From a virus: a stretch of DNA of 58,740 nucleotides. Both the position numbers and the translations under genes were made by a program. This document shows positions 39,600 through 47,803 of the stretch, piece by piece. A model generated the notes under the pieces. The model made no database searches and was not told the DNA's origin. It worked only from the letters and a program-made list of their open reading frames with translations. The stretch is taken from the IMG/VR virus record IMGVR_UViG_3300046170_000273, positions 1 to 58,740 of that record, one strand, 5' to 3'. How positions within the stretch are numbered: position 1 is the first letter of the stretch; each line of letters opens with the position of its first letter.

Positions 39600-41539
39600 T
39601 ATCTTCTCCCGTCTGGTTGTACGTCTAATCTCATAGTTCCAAATCTCCAAGATTCACTAACATCGGTATTTGCTATTTTTATATTAACAAAACGCCCTCT
39701 TGCCCTAGTATCTTTTTTCTGAGTAGAAGTTGTAATAGTAAAAGGACTTAGTGCTGTTGTTGTTTGTGAGTCAGATGGATATCTTTTAACTGCAAGCGTT
39801 ACTTTTGCATTTCCTGCAAGATCTTTAAAGTCAGGTAAAAATCTTCTAACTGCAAGAAAAACATCGCCTGCTACAGCATATGCTTGACCTCTAGTTCTTT
39901 GTTGAAGATCATAATCATAAGATTGTATAAATGATGTGACAGTTGTTGTGCTACCATCAGGATTAACTTGATCAGTTCCTACTTCGTGTTCAAATAAAGT
40001 AGTTTGCCCGAGCCCTGATTCTCCGACAATGACCGGAAAGGTTCCTGTAGAACTGTCATTAAATTTAGTTGCAATAGGATTAGGATATACAGTTGCATCA
40101 ATCCAAGTTGTTCTAGCTTCTGTGCCTATGTACCAAACTCCTCCTGGTATTCTAGGTCCACTTTCTCCATAATTAAATATAACATATTGATCATTGTATT
40201 CAGAGTTTGTTGATGGATAATACCAAGTTACTTCTGTGTATTGATTATTTAAACCTGCATATACTTGTTGTCCTTTTGTTGTATCTGCTTGATCATAAAC
40301 ATAATCTTCAACAGTGCATGGTAATGATTTAACTGTACCATCAAACGCAAAGAAACCGTTTGTAGACATCCAATAAGCTACACCATCTATTTCAACAGCT
40401 GCATTCTTACCAATCAATCCACAGTTTGTACCAACTTGTTCAAATCCAAATGTGAAAGGAGCACCAATAAATTTCATGGTGTACAATGCATTGTCTGTCC
40501 AAACTAGAATAGTTTCTTTTGCTTTCAAAGCACCAATAATTTTTGTACCATCTTGAAGTCTTTGTGTACCTGCAGAGTTAATTGCAGTTACTGTATAATC
40601 ATTTATATCTTCTTGTTCTGAAAATCTTATAAACATATCATCTTGTGTTGATGGTGTACCGATTGTTGTTTCAGTTCCTAGATGAATTAAGTGACGTGTT
40701 GTTGGTGATACTAATGTCACCCTTGTTGCAGTTGGATTATTTGTAGTTACAAAACCAGATGTAGCTGTTGATGCTCTTACTGTTAAAGGATCTGTAGCTC
40801 CTGCATTCCAAGTAAATGTTTTACCATTTGCAATTGTTGCAACAAGAACTTGACCAAAATTACTTAATGACCATAGGCCTGGTTCTAGTGTTACGTCTGT
40901 TGCAGAAGAGGCTTCACCCCATTTACCTGCTGACCAAGTATCTGTACCCCAACCATAACCGTATGATTGTGCAGCTGGACCTACTGTCTCATAAGGTTTA
41001 ACATCCATGCTACCACCTGTAGTTACAGTTGCAGATGCGTTAGAACTTTGTGTGATTGTAAATATACTTGAACTTGTAACACTTGTTACTTGAAATAATT
41101 TATCTTCAAAATCTGAATCAGAATAACCAGTACCTGATGGTAAAGTTACGTTATCTAATAATACAATATCTCCTGCTACTAGGTTATGACTTGTTTTTGT
41201 AATAGAACAAACTGCCGAACCCGATGTTGTTGCAAGAGTGCAAGAACCTAGTGTAGTTTTTAAAGGCGTAACATCATATAGCTGTCCTTCAAAATAAATA
41301 AGTAGAAACTTGTCTGTTCCAATAGCAACATATCTATTACCTGCTAAATCAACAAATGCAAATTCACGTCTTGCAACACCAACAATTGTATCTGTAATAA
41401 GTGAAGACCAACCACCAACTTTTTCTGGTAGCATATATCTAAATCGTACGTTGTCACAATCTACCCAACGTTGTTCAGCGCCTACTGTTGTATTTTGTTT
41501 GTCAATTCCTGGAACAAATTGAAAATCAAGAAGAGCCAT
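39599..41539 (-). CDS. Tail hub / DNA-stabilisation protein (P22 gp10-like)
   Basis: 646 aa of almost pure beta structure. N-terminal FQFVPGIDKQNTTVGAEQRW and WVDCDNVRFRYMLPEKVGGW is the hallmark start of the phage stabilisation protein family (P22 gp10 type) that plugs the filled head and forms the tail hub. It also has a repeated Thr/Ser beta region (residues 90-260) and a C-terminal VDVQPDGRR-like end (MRLDVQPDGRR). Located between fibres and internal proteins. Confidence 0.75.
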   Translation of the reverse strand: MALLDFQFVPGIDKQNTTVGAEQRWVDCDNVRFRYMLPEKVGGWSSLITDTIVGVARREFAFVDLAGNRYVAIGTDKFLLIYFEGQLYDVTPLKTTLGSCTLATTSGSAVCSITKTSHNLVAGDIVLLDNVTLPSGTGYSDSDFEDKLFQVTSVTSSSIFTITQSSNASATVTTGGSMDVKPYETVGPAAQSYGYGWGTDTWSAGKWGEASSATDVTLEPGLWSLSNFGQVLVATIANGKTFTWNAGATDPLTVRASTATSGFVTTNNPTATRVTLVSPTTRHLIHLGTETTIGTPSTQDDMFIRFSEQEDINDYTVTAINSAGTQRLQDGTKIIGALKAKETILVWTDNALYTMKFIGAPFTFGFEQVGTNCGLIGKNAAVEIDGVAYWMSTNGFFAFDGTVKSLPCTVEDYVYDQADTTKGQQVYAGLNNQYTEVTWYYPSTNSEYNDQYVIFNYGESGPRIPGGVWYIGTEARTTWIDATVYPNPIATKFNDSSTGTFPVIVGESGLGQTTLFEHEVGTDQVNPDGSTTTVTSFIQSYDYDLQQRTRGQAYAVAGDVFLAVRRFLPDFKDLAGNAKVTLAVKRYPSDSQTTTALSPFTITTSTQKKDTRARGRFVNIKIANTDVSESWRFGTMRLDVQPDGRR

Positions 41540-41549
41540 TTTTTAGCTC

Positions 41550-42270
41550 CTATATTTTATCTTTGTATACCCAGCCTCTCGTTGCATTAACATATACTAA
41601 CGTGAAGGCTGAAGCATTGGCTGAAACAACTAGATCTGAACTAGATCCATTTATATTAGAACTGTTTCTTCCAATTGTTAAGTTGTTAGATGCAAGGTTA
41701 TTACCACTATCGATAAATGTAACTTCATTTCCTATAGCTGGAGATGCGGGTAAATTGATAGTGATTGCAGTACCAATACCACTTCCAGAAGTATCTATTA
41801 ACACTTGGTCACCATTAACTGTAGTGTATGTAGTCGTTGGTGTGTAATATCCTTTTGTCTGTAGTTTTCCTGTAATATTTGTACCATCTGAATACAGCAC
41901 TGTTGTCGATCCAACCGGTAAAGCTAGCCCGGTTCCCTGATACAGTTTTAACTGTAAGAGTGTAGTTACTAGATGATCTAGCTGTAGCATCTTCTACAAT
42001 AAAAACTCTTTCTGCAGAGTCTGGCATTGTGACTGTTCTGTTAGCAGTTAGTGTGCCTGTTAATTTAAAGTATAAATTTTTTCCATTTGCTGTAGCGTGA
42101 TTAGCTAAAGATAGAGCAACGTCTGCTCCACCTACTGCTAATGATAAATAGCCTGATGCTGCTTGTTCTAATATCTGTAAATTTGTATTTGTAATAGTAC
42201 CCCAGGTTCCTGATTTCTCACCTGTAGTAATTAATTCTAGTTTTAAGTCGCTCGATGTACTTGACGCCAT
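41550..42270 (-). pseudogene. Tail fibre protein, one frame break
   Basis: Starts MASSTSSDLKLELITTGEKS at 42270, GTWGTITNTNLQILEQAASG being a typical fibre N-terminus. The frame breaks after LTVKTVSG; the other frame goes on with GTGLALPVGSTTVLYSDGTN to 41550. Dropping one base of the CCC run at 41935-41937 gives 239 aa. The C-terminal TINLPASPAIGNEVTFIDSG and TLVYVNATRGW repeats the N-terminal domain of the three glycine-rich fibres. Error or natural mutation undecided. Confidence 0.6.
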
Positions 42271-42279
42271 ATGTTTCTC

Positions 42280-42598
42280 CTACGGATTGTTCGGGTCAAT
42301 AGGTATCCAGGTACCAGTTGCTCCTGGAACTATCGGGTTCCATGATATCACAGAAGAGGTGCCACTTGCAAGGTTTATTCTTACTCCTGTTAAGGCTACT
42401 GTTTTACCTATTTTGATAACAGCATTACCTACTGTTATTTCTATTTCATTACCACTCGGTAATATTCTGGCAGAGGCTGTAATACCTACTGTTCCAGGTG
42501 CTTACATTAACCCTGTTTCCTGTTAAACTAACAAATACACTTACACCACCTGGATCGGCGAATGGTGCTCCAGCAAATGTGCTTCCTCCAAAATACAT
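42280..42598 (-). pseudogene. NGSRVNV-repeat fibre protein, short, one frame break
   Basis: Starts MYFGGSTFAGAPFADPGG, nearly identical to the neighbour at 43320. LTGNRVNVST reads in one frame, TGTVGITASARILPSGN in another; removing one base near 42497 gives 105 aa ending WIPIDPNNP. Beta-repeat units of the form T-G-x-R-(V/I)-N-(V/L)-x-(T/S)-G with T(V/I)TI between. Likely a fibre or collar decoration. Confidence 0.55.
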
Positions 42599-42601
42599 AG
42601 T

Positions 42602-43320
42602 TTATCCTAATGATGTTTGTACTGGAGTCCAAGTCATGCTAGCTCCCGGTACAACACCGTCCCATTTTTTAATTAATACAGAACCATCTGCAACATTTAT
42701 TCTGCTGCCATCTGGAGTAACTGTTGCTTTTGCTACAATCGTCACGGTTCCTGTTGAAAGATTTTGTCTATTGGTTGTAACAGTTACAGTTGCATTTGCT
42801 GCAGTTGTTACATTTCCTACTGCTACATCTACTCTACTACCTGTAACAGATAAGTTTGCATCTGCTGTAATCGTTACAGATCCTGTGCTAACATCTACTC
42901 TAGAACCGTTTGGTAATACGGTTGCTTTACCAATTGTTGTAACACTTCCTGTAGCTAGCTTCTATTCTAGATCCTTTAGCAGCATATTCAAAAGCAATGA
43001 TTGCGTGTGCCTGTATTTAAATTTACTCTAGATCCGGTTAGTGCTGTTACTGCTTTTGCAACAATAGTTGGATCACCACTAGATACATTGATACGACTAC
43101 CATCTGGAGATACAATAACACCTGTACCCTCTATAATCGTTACATTTCCAATAGTAAAATTAAGTCTACTTCCTGTAACAGTTAAGTTAGCATTACCTAC
43201 TAAACCTACTGTGCCTGTTGATTCATTAATTCTAGATCCACTTACACTAACAAATGCGTTAGGGTTAAATCCTGAATCTCCAAAAGGTGCTCCTGCAAAG
43301 GTAGTTCCGCCAAAAAACAT
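42602..43320 (-). pseudogene. NGSRVNV-repeat fibre protein, two frame breaks
   Basis: Starts MFFGGTTFAGAPFGDSG, followed by about eight repeats like TGSRINESTGTVG, DGSRINVSSG and TGSRVDVAVGNVT, each about 20-25 residues, ending MTWTPVQTSLG. Frame breaks near 43008 and 42952; removing one base each gives 238 aa. The regular repeat suggests a beta-solenoid or repeat fibre. A hairpin precedes the start. Confidence 0.6.
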
Positions 43321-43325
43321 ATATT

Positions 43326-43387
43326 ATAATCCTTAAAAGGAGACTGTGCGGTATGTGGTGGTGACACAGTCTCCATCTAAGGATTAT
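43326..43387 (-). promoter_or_regulatory. Double-stem hairpin in front of repeat fibre
   Basis: An outer stem of 10 bp (43326-43335 with 43378-43387) and an inner stem of 10 bp (GGAGACTGTG 43339-43348 with its complement 43365-43374), separated by 3-base gaps. On the minus strand the last arm TAAGGATTAT contains the AAGGA ribosome-binding site for the ATG at 43320, so folding would hide it. There is no T-run, so it is less likely a plain terminator. Confidence 0.65.
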
Positions 43388-43388
43388 A

Positions 43389-44042
43389 TTACTTTTTAAA
43401 CCAACTTGGAAGTCCTAAATAAGGTCTTCTATCATACATGTTTTGATCAGCACCTTTAGATTTTTGATCATTATAATGAAGAAAAACTTGAGCGCAGTCA
43501 TCTCCTTGAAACTCTTCTCTCCAATGTTCTAATTCCATACCCCTGTAAACCAACATATCACCAGGTTTTAAAATAATAGAAATACCTTTATTATTACTAT
43601 TTACAGTAATTTTTTTACCATCGGGTATACCTACATTTTTCTTAGGTTCTAAATGTATAGGCCAAGGATCTCCACCAAGATTTAAAGTTGTAGATATCTC
43701 ACAACTAAATCTGTCTTTGTGTCTTTTAAGAACATCTCCAGCTTTATAAATTCTTGCATAAGAATATGTTGGATTTAACTTAAGTCCTGTCTTCTTTTGC
43801 ATTATATAAAGAGTTCTAATTAACAAAGTTTCCATAACTAAATCTGAATAGTGAGAATACGTATTTGGAACTTGTTCATCTGCCCACGTTCCCCATTCCT
43901 CTGTAAATTGAGAGATATATCTTTGATCAAATAAAGTTCTTGCAACTTTTCTTTTTAATAAAAAATAATTATATGCGAACTCTGCTAATACTTTTGGTAC
44001 AGCTTCTTTGATAACTATATATTTATTTTTTTTGAAGCTCAT
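43389..44042 (-). CDS. 2OG-Fe(II) oxygenase, prolyl-4-hydroxylase type
   Basis: 217 aa from ATG 44042 (AAGGAG upstream). Double-stranded beta-helix with iron ligands LKRHKDRFSC (H108, D110) and GMELEHWREEF (H173), and the FLHYNDQ strand after it. Members hydroxylate protein or small-molecule targets with 2-oxoglutarate and oxygen (family). Located among fibre genes; substrate unknown. Overlaps the next oxygenase gene by 20 bp. Confidence 0.8.
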   Translation of the reverse strand: MSFKKNKYIVIKEAVPKVLAEFAYNYFLLKRKVARTLFDQRYISQFTEEWGTWADEQVPNTYSHYSDLVMETLLIRTLYIMQKKTGLKLNPTYSYARIYKAGDVLKRHKDRFSCEISTTLNLGGDPWPIHLEPKKNVGIPDGKKITVNSNNKGISIILKPGDMLVYRGMELEHWREEFQGDDCAQVFLHYNDQKSKGADQNMYDRRPYLGLPSWFKK

Positions 44043-44760
44043 CTTTTTGACTCCTTTCTTTTGATATTGTTGTTTCAACAACTTTAATATTAAAATGTAT
44101 AAATCTAAAAGGATCTAATCCTGCATCGACTGCAAACTCGTGAGGGACATAACCTGGAAATATAATCATCGTTCCTGGCTTAGGTCTATAATGCACTTGA
44201 TCTGTACCCATTGTAATTTGTGATGGATTTTTTAAAGGTAGCTTTGTCATTTCTGCACCGGGTCTTGGTTCGTGAAAGATAGGATAAGATGTTTTTTCAC
44301 TACACTTTAAAAAATAGAATCCTGATACGTGTTGATTCCAATGTTGATGTGTAGAGTGATGACCACCACCTCTTTTACTAAATTCTTGTACCCAAAATTC
44401 TGTAAAGTGTAAGCTGTGATTTCTTAAATCAAAACCTTGCCAATCTAAAAACTCATAGGATCGTTGACCAATGAACTCTACTAGATCTTTAGCTTTAGGG
44501 TCTTGTGAAAAACTTTCACTATGATTAGATAAACCAAAATCTCCTATTTCTTTTTTCCATTTAGGATCATTTTTCATTTTATCTTTTAATAATTTCTCAC
44601 CTTTTTTTAAATACTTATCTGTTAGTTTAATTGCATTTTTTAAAAACATTGGAGCTTCTGCAATCCATACTGGTGTTTGAAAATAAAACGCAGATTTAAA
44701 ATCTACGTGTCCTTTTGGTTTTGGTAATGTGCTACTACCACCTTGTTTTATATCATTCAT
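44023..44760 (-). CDS. Putative 2OG-Fe(II) oxygenase
   Basis: 245 aa. RGGGHHSTHQHWNQHVSG (about 130-147) gives histidine-rich metal-binding candidates, HYRPKPGTMIIFPGYVPHEF (about 190-209) has the distal histidine and the strand before it, as in the phage-related family recalled as TIGR02466/2OG-FeII_5. The exact HxD pair is less clear than in its neighbour. The start is one base from the end of the third oxygenase gene. Confidence 0.7.
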   Translation of the reverse strand: MNDIKQGGSSTLPKPKGHVDFKSAFYFQTPVWIAEAPMFLKNAIKLTDKYLKKGEKLLKDKMKNDPKWKKEIGDFGLSNHSESFSQDPKAKDLVEFIGQRSYEFLDWQGFDLRNHSLHFTEFWVQEFSKRGGGHHSTHQHWNQHVSGFYFLKCSEKTSYPIFHEPRPGAEMTKLPLKNPSQITMGTDQVHYRPKPGTMIIFPGYVPHEFAVDAGLDPFRFIHFNIKVVETTISKERSQKDELQKK

Positions 44761-44761
44761 A

Positions 44762-45409
44762 TTATTTAAATGGATAACCTAGATTCCATATCACTAGACT
44801 ATTCCTCTCTCCTTTAGTTACGGGTTTAACTCTATGCCATACAAATGAAGGGAATACAACCAAAGAGCCTTTTGGTAATATTTCTGTACACGTTCTCATA
44901 TTAGGTTTTTTATCAGGATCTTCATTCCTTAAATCAAACTCTAACTCTCCACCTTTGTATTCTTTTGGATCTGTTAACGTTACGGTTACAGATAATTTTC
45001 TAATCTTTCCTTTTGTTGGACCTTCTTCTGCATAAGGTTTATCCCAACTATCACAGTGCCAATCGTAATATTGCCCCTTTTTTATATATTGTAAACTGAC
45101 AAGATTCAGACCAATCCCATTCAAAATTCCAACCTGCATTTTTATTAGCTTGATGTATATAAGGTTGTATTTCTTTGTAAACCCATCTATCGTTCATCCA
45201 AATAATATTAGAATCTCTTTTCTTTTGTAAATCTTTTTACTTCTTCTTTGTTAAGAGGATTTTTACTTAAATCTCTATCTCTACCAAAGCCACCTGTAAT
45301 GGCCATAATTCTCTCTTTCTTTTTCTGACTTACCATATTTAACAATAAGATCACATATTCTTGGTGGTATTGCAGATTTAAAGTACCAATAGTAATTAGA
45401 TATATTCAT
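44762..45409 (-). pseudogene. 2OG-Fe(II) oxygenase (PHM/procollagen type), three frame breaks
   Basis: The protein is spread over frames: MNISNYYWYFKSAIPPRICD (45409), MAITGGFGRDRD, DSNIIWMNDRWVYKEIQPYI, then KKGQYYDWHCDSWDKPY and LVVFPSFVWHRVKPVTKGER to 44762. Metal site: HCD (in YDWHCDSW) and H in WHRVKPV, then R after. Single extra bases near 45307, 45236 and 45075 explain all breaks; without them 214 aa, with all catalytic residues. If the bases are real, the enzyme is lost. Confidence 0.6.
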
Positions 45410-45947
45410 AGTTAATTGTTAAAATTATATTTAAGCCATTAGAAGTATTGGGTGAAAAAGAATACTTATTAGTAGCAGGGAACATTATAAAGTGATTATC
45501 TTTTATAGGTAAATGCCAAGTTCTATTTTTTCTTCTGTTATCATCATATTCAATAATACATTCTGAAGAACCTTCTTTAACATCAACACCATAAATAAGT
45601 GTGTAGTCTGGTGAGTTTCGTAAATCAACTGGATCAACTTGATGTCTTGTCCAAGACTTTTCTTTAGGATGCATAACATTGCCGTGCATATTTTTTTGCA
45701 CTAAAGTTCTACCATACTCAACTCTCCAATGATCTCTAACGTAATCTTGCATCCATTGTAAGGGTTGAGAATAAGGTACAACATAATCATCAAAAGCATA
45801 AGCTTGTGGATTAGTGTTAATTCTATTTTTTTTAACAAAAGATTCTATAATGTCGTTTCTTATTTTATCACGATCAATATCAAAGCCTTTAGGCATTTGA
45901 ATTTCACCTGTATATAAGTCTACTTCTGTTAATACTTTCTTGTGCAT
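45396..45947 (-). CDS. 2OG-oxygenase-like jelly-roll protein, incomplete metal site
   Basis: 183 aa. IIESFVKKNRIN-type start, HQVDPVDLRNSPDYTLIYGV and a C-terminal strand order like a cupin/2OG fold (HFIMFPATNKYSFSPN). TRHQVD offers one HxxD-like pair, but the distal histidine expected after FPA is a tyrosine (KYSF). Thus perhaps a non-catalytic or differently metallated relative. ATG overlap with the disrupted neighbour. Confidence 0.5.
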   Translation of the reverse strand: MHKKVLTEVDLYTGEIQMPKGFDIDRDKIRNDIIESFVKKNRINTNPQAYAFDDYVVPYSQPLQWMQDYVRDHWRVEYGRTLVQKNMHGNVMHPKEKSWTRHQVDPVDLRNSPDYTLIYGVDVKEGSSECIIEYDDNRRKNRTWHLPIKDNHFIMFPATNKYSFSPNTSNGLNIILTINYEYI

Positions 45948-45991
45948 ACCTATATGATATGTAATTAAATCTAATTAAAATGTCAAGTGTG

Positions 45992-46408
45992 TTATCTAGC
46001 TGTTTTATCCCAAGCACCTGTAGATTCATTCCACTCATAATAATGAGTAAGAGTTTCTTCTTCAGATAGTGCTGGTGCATCACCTATTGGTGATTTCCAA
46101 CTAGCTGTAGGAACATCTAAAACCCAACTAGCGTAAGGTTTAGCACTAATGAAAATATCGTTATCTTCATCATAAGTCATACCTATGCCTGCGTAGTTAC
46201 CTCTTAAAGGTGTTCCGCCGTCTTTGTGTTGTCCACCAGCTGTATTGTAAGATGTTTTTTTCCAAAGAGGCCAGCTATGAATATTTTCTAAAAACTGTCT
46301 CCCCACTTCTTCATCTTCAACACCATCAGCATTTTGACAATCTTTATCAGCTACAACATGAACTGCTATAACTTTATTGTTTGCTCCTAGTTTTGCGTAA
46401 TGTGCCAT
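45992..46408 (-). CDS. Virion-type conserved protein, MAHYAKL family
   Basis: 138 aa beginning MAHYAKLGANNKVIAVHVVA and containing GRQFLENIHSWPLWKKTSYN and GNYAGIGMTYDEDNDIFISA. This conserved protein accompanies fibre genes in cyanophages and pelagic phages, function unknown but probably a structural or fibre-accessory protein. Confidence 0.7.
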   Translation of the reverse strand: MAHYAKLGANNKVIAVHVVADKDCQNADGVEDEEVGRQFLENIHSWPLWKKTSYNTAGGQHKDGGTPLRGNYAGIGMTYDEDNDIFISAKPYASWVLDVPTASWKSPIGDAPALSEEETLTHYYEWNESTGAWDKTAR

Positions 46409-46447
46409 AATGTTTCTCCTTATATATTATTTTTAATTATCATTCAA

Positions 46448-47797
46448 CTATTGAAATTTATATCTTATTATTACTATACCTGAACCACCAGAACCACCTA
46501 CTCCACTTGGTCCACCACCATTACTTCCACCGCCACCACCGCCTGTGTTGTCAGTTCCATTTGTAGCCGCAACAGAACTTCCTGGATAGGGTCCAGATGC
46601 ACCACAACCACCGCCACCAGGGCCTCCTGTTCCTTTATTAGCAGGGTCAGATCCACCACCGCCACCTCCAGCGAATGTTGTTGCTGATCCATTGATACTT
46701 GTTGTTGCTCCTGCACCTCCAGGTCCACCTGTACCTGATCCTGCATTTCCTCCAACTGCAGTAGCACCGCCACCGCCTCCTTGTGCGTAAGGTGGAGCAT
46801 CACGAGTTGTTCCTGCATTATTACCTTGAGGGGGAGTTGTTGGTGGAGTATTTCCTGCAGCACCTGATCTTGCAGTACAACCTGTTCCGGTAGCACCAGC
46901 CGATCCTCCAGAGCCACCAGCATCTGCAGCACAAACTCGACCACCTGCACCACCACCTGCTGAACTAATCGTACTAAAAGTTGAAACACTTCCGGGTGCG
47001 CCTTTAGTATAAGGAGATGATTCATCAGATGCCCCTCCACCACCAACTGCAATAGGAAAACCTGTTGCTGTTACTGTAATTCTATTTCCAGGTGTTGAAT
47101 ATCCATCTAAAGGACTTGCCGTATAAGGTGTGGCTGGAGATTTTAATTCTCTAAAACCACCTGCTCCACCTGCTCCACCTCTATCGTGAGCTGATCCACC
47201 ACCTCCAGCTACTACAACATAAGAAACTAAATTATTAGCAGCGCAACCTGATACAGAACTAACTGTAAAAGTTCCATCGCTCGTAAATGTATGAATTTTG
47301 TCATCACCACAAGTAGTTATTGTTCCTCCAGTTGCTACCATAAAAGATTCACCTGCAAAAGTTGATGAATCATCTTGTGTTGCTACCCATCCTTGAGTTG
47401 CATCTACATAAACTAAAAATATTGAAGCACCAGCAGTTTTTATAACTACATCAGCATCAGAGGCACCATTAATAGGAGATCCACCTCTACCAATTGTTAA
47501 ATTAGCAGTTGCAAAATTTCCGTTATAATCTTTTAATCCTACAATATCTCCTGCACTAGGAGAACTAGGAAGTGTTAAAGTAAAAGCTCCACTTGCTGCT
47601 GTATCACAAAAATATCCTTCTCCTGATACTGCAGTAAAGTTAGTTGTCTTTTTTGTAGTAACCCAGTTTACTGTTCCTGTTCTACCAAATCCTGTTTGAG
47701 TTGCACCACAAGCCAAAGTTACTGCTGTGCCTGGCCCACCTAATTCTAGGGTGCTTCCATTTCGTTTATCTATTTTATTTACTTTAACTGTGCTCAT
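46448..47797 (-). CDS. Glycine-rich tail fibre/adhesin 1
   Basis: 449 aa. The N-terminal 150 residues share a module with the other fibres (MSTVKVNKIDKRNGSTLELG, GPGTAVTL, ATQTGFG, TLPSSPSAGDIVGLKDYNG, VYVDATQGW). The C-terminal 280 residues are dominated by GGGG runs with Ser/Ala/Asn/Pro (VAGGGGSAHDRGGAGGAG and GGGGGATAVGG), as in poly-glycine-II sandwich adhesins of phages such as S16. It ends SGIVIIRYKFQ like the third copy. Probably a receptor-binding component. Confidence 0.8.
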   Translation of the reverse strand: MSTVKVNKIDKRNGSTLELGGPGTAVTLACGATQTGFGRTGTVNWVTTKKTTNFTAVSGEGYFCDTAASGAFTLTLPSSPSAGDIVGLKDYNGNFATANLTIGRGGSPINGASDADVVIKTAGASIFLVYVDATQGWVATQDDSSTFAGESFMVATGGTITTCGDDKIHTFTSDGTFTVSSVSGCAANNLVSYVVVAGGGGSAHDRGGAGGAGGFRELKSPATPYTASPLDGYSTPGNRITVTATGFPIAVGGGGASDESSPYTKGAPGSVSTFSTISSAGGGAGGRVCAADAGGSGGSAGATGTGCTARSGAAGNTPPTTPPQGNNAGTTRDAPPYAQGGGGGATAVGGNAGSGTGGPGGAGATTSINGSATTFAGGGGGGSDPANKGTGGPGGGGCGASGPYPGSSVAATNGTDNTGGGGGGSNGGGPSGVGGSGGSGIVIIRYKFQ

Positions 47798-47803
47798 AAT
47801 TTT

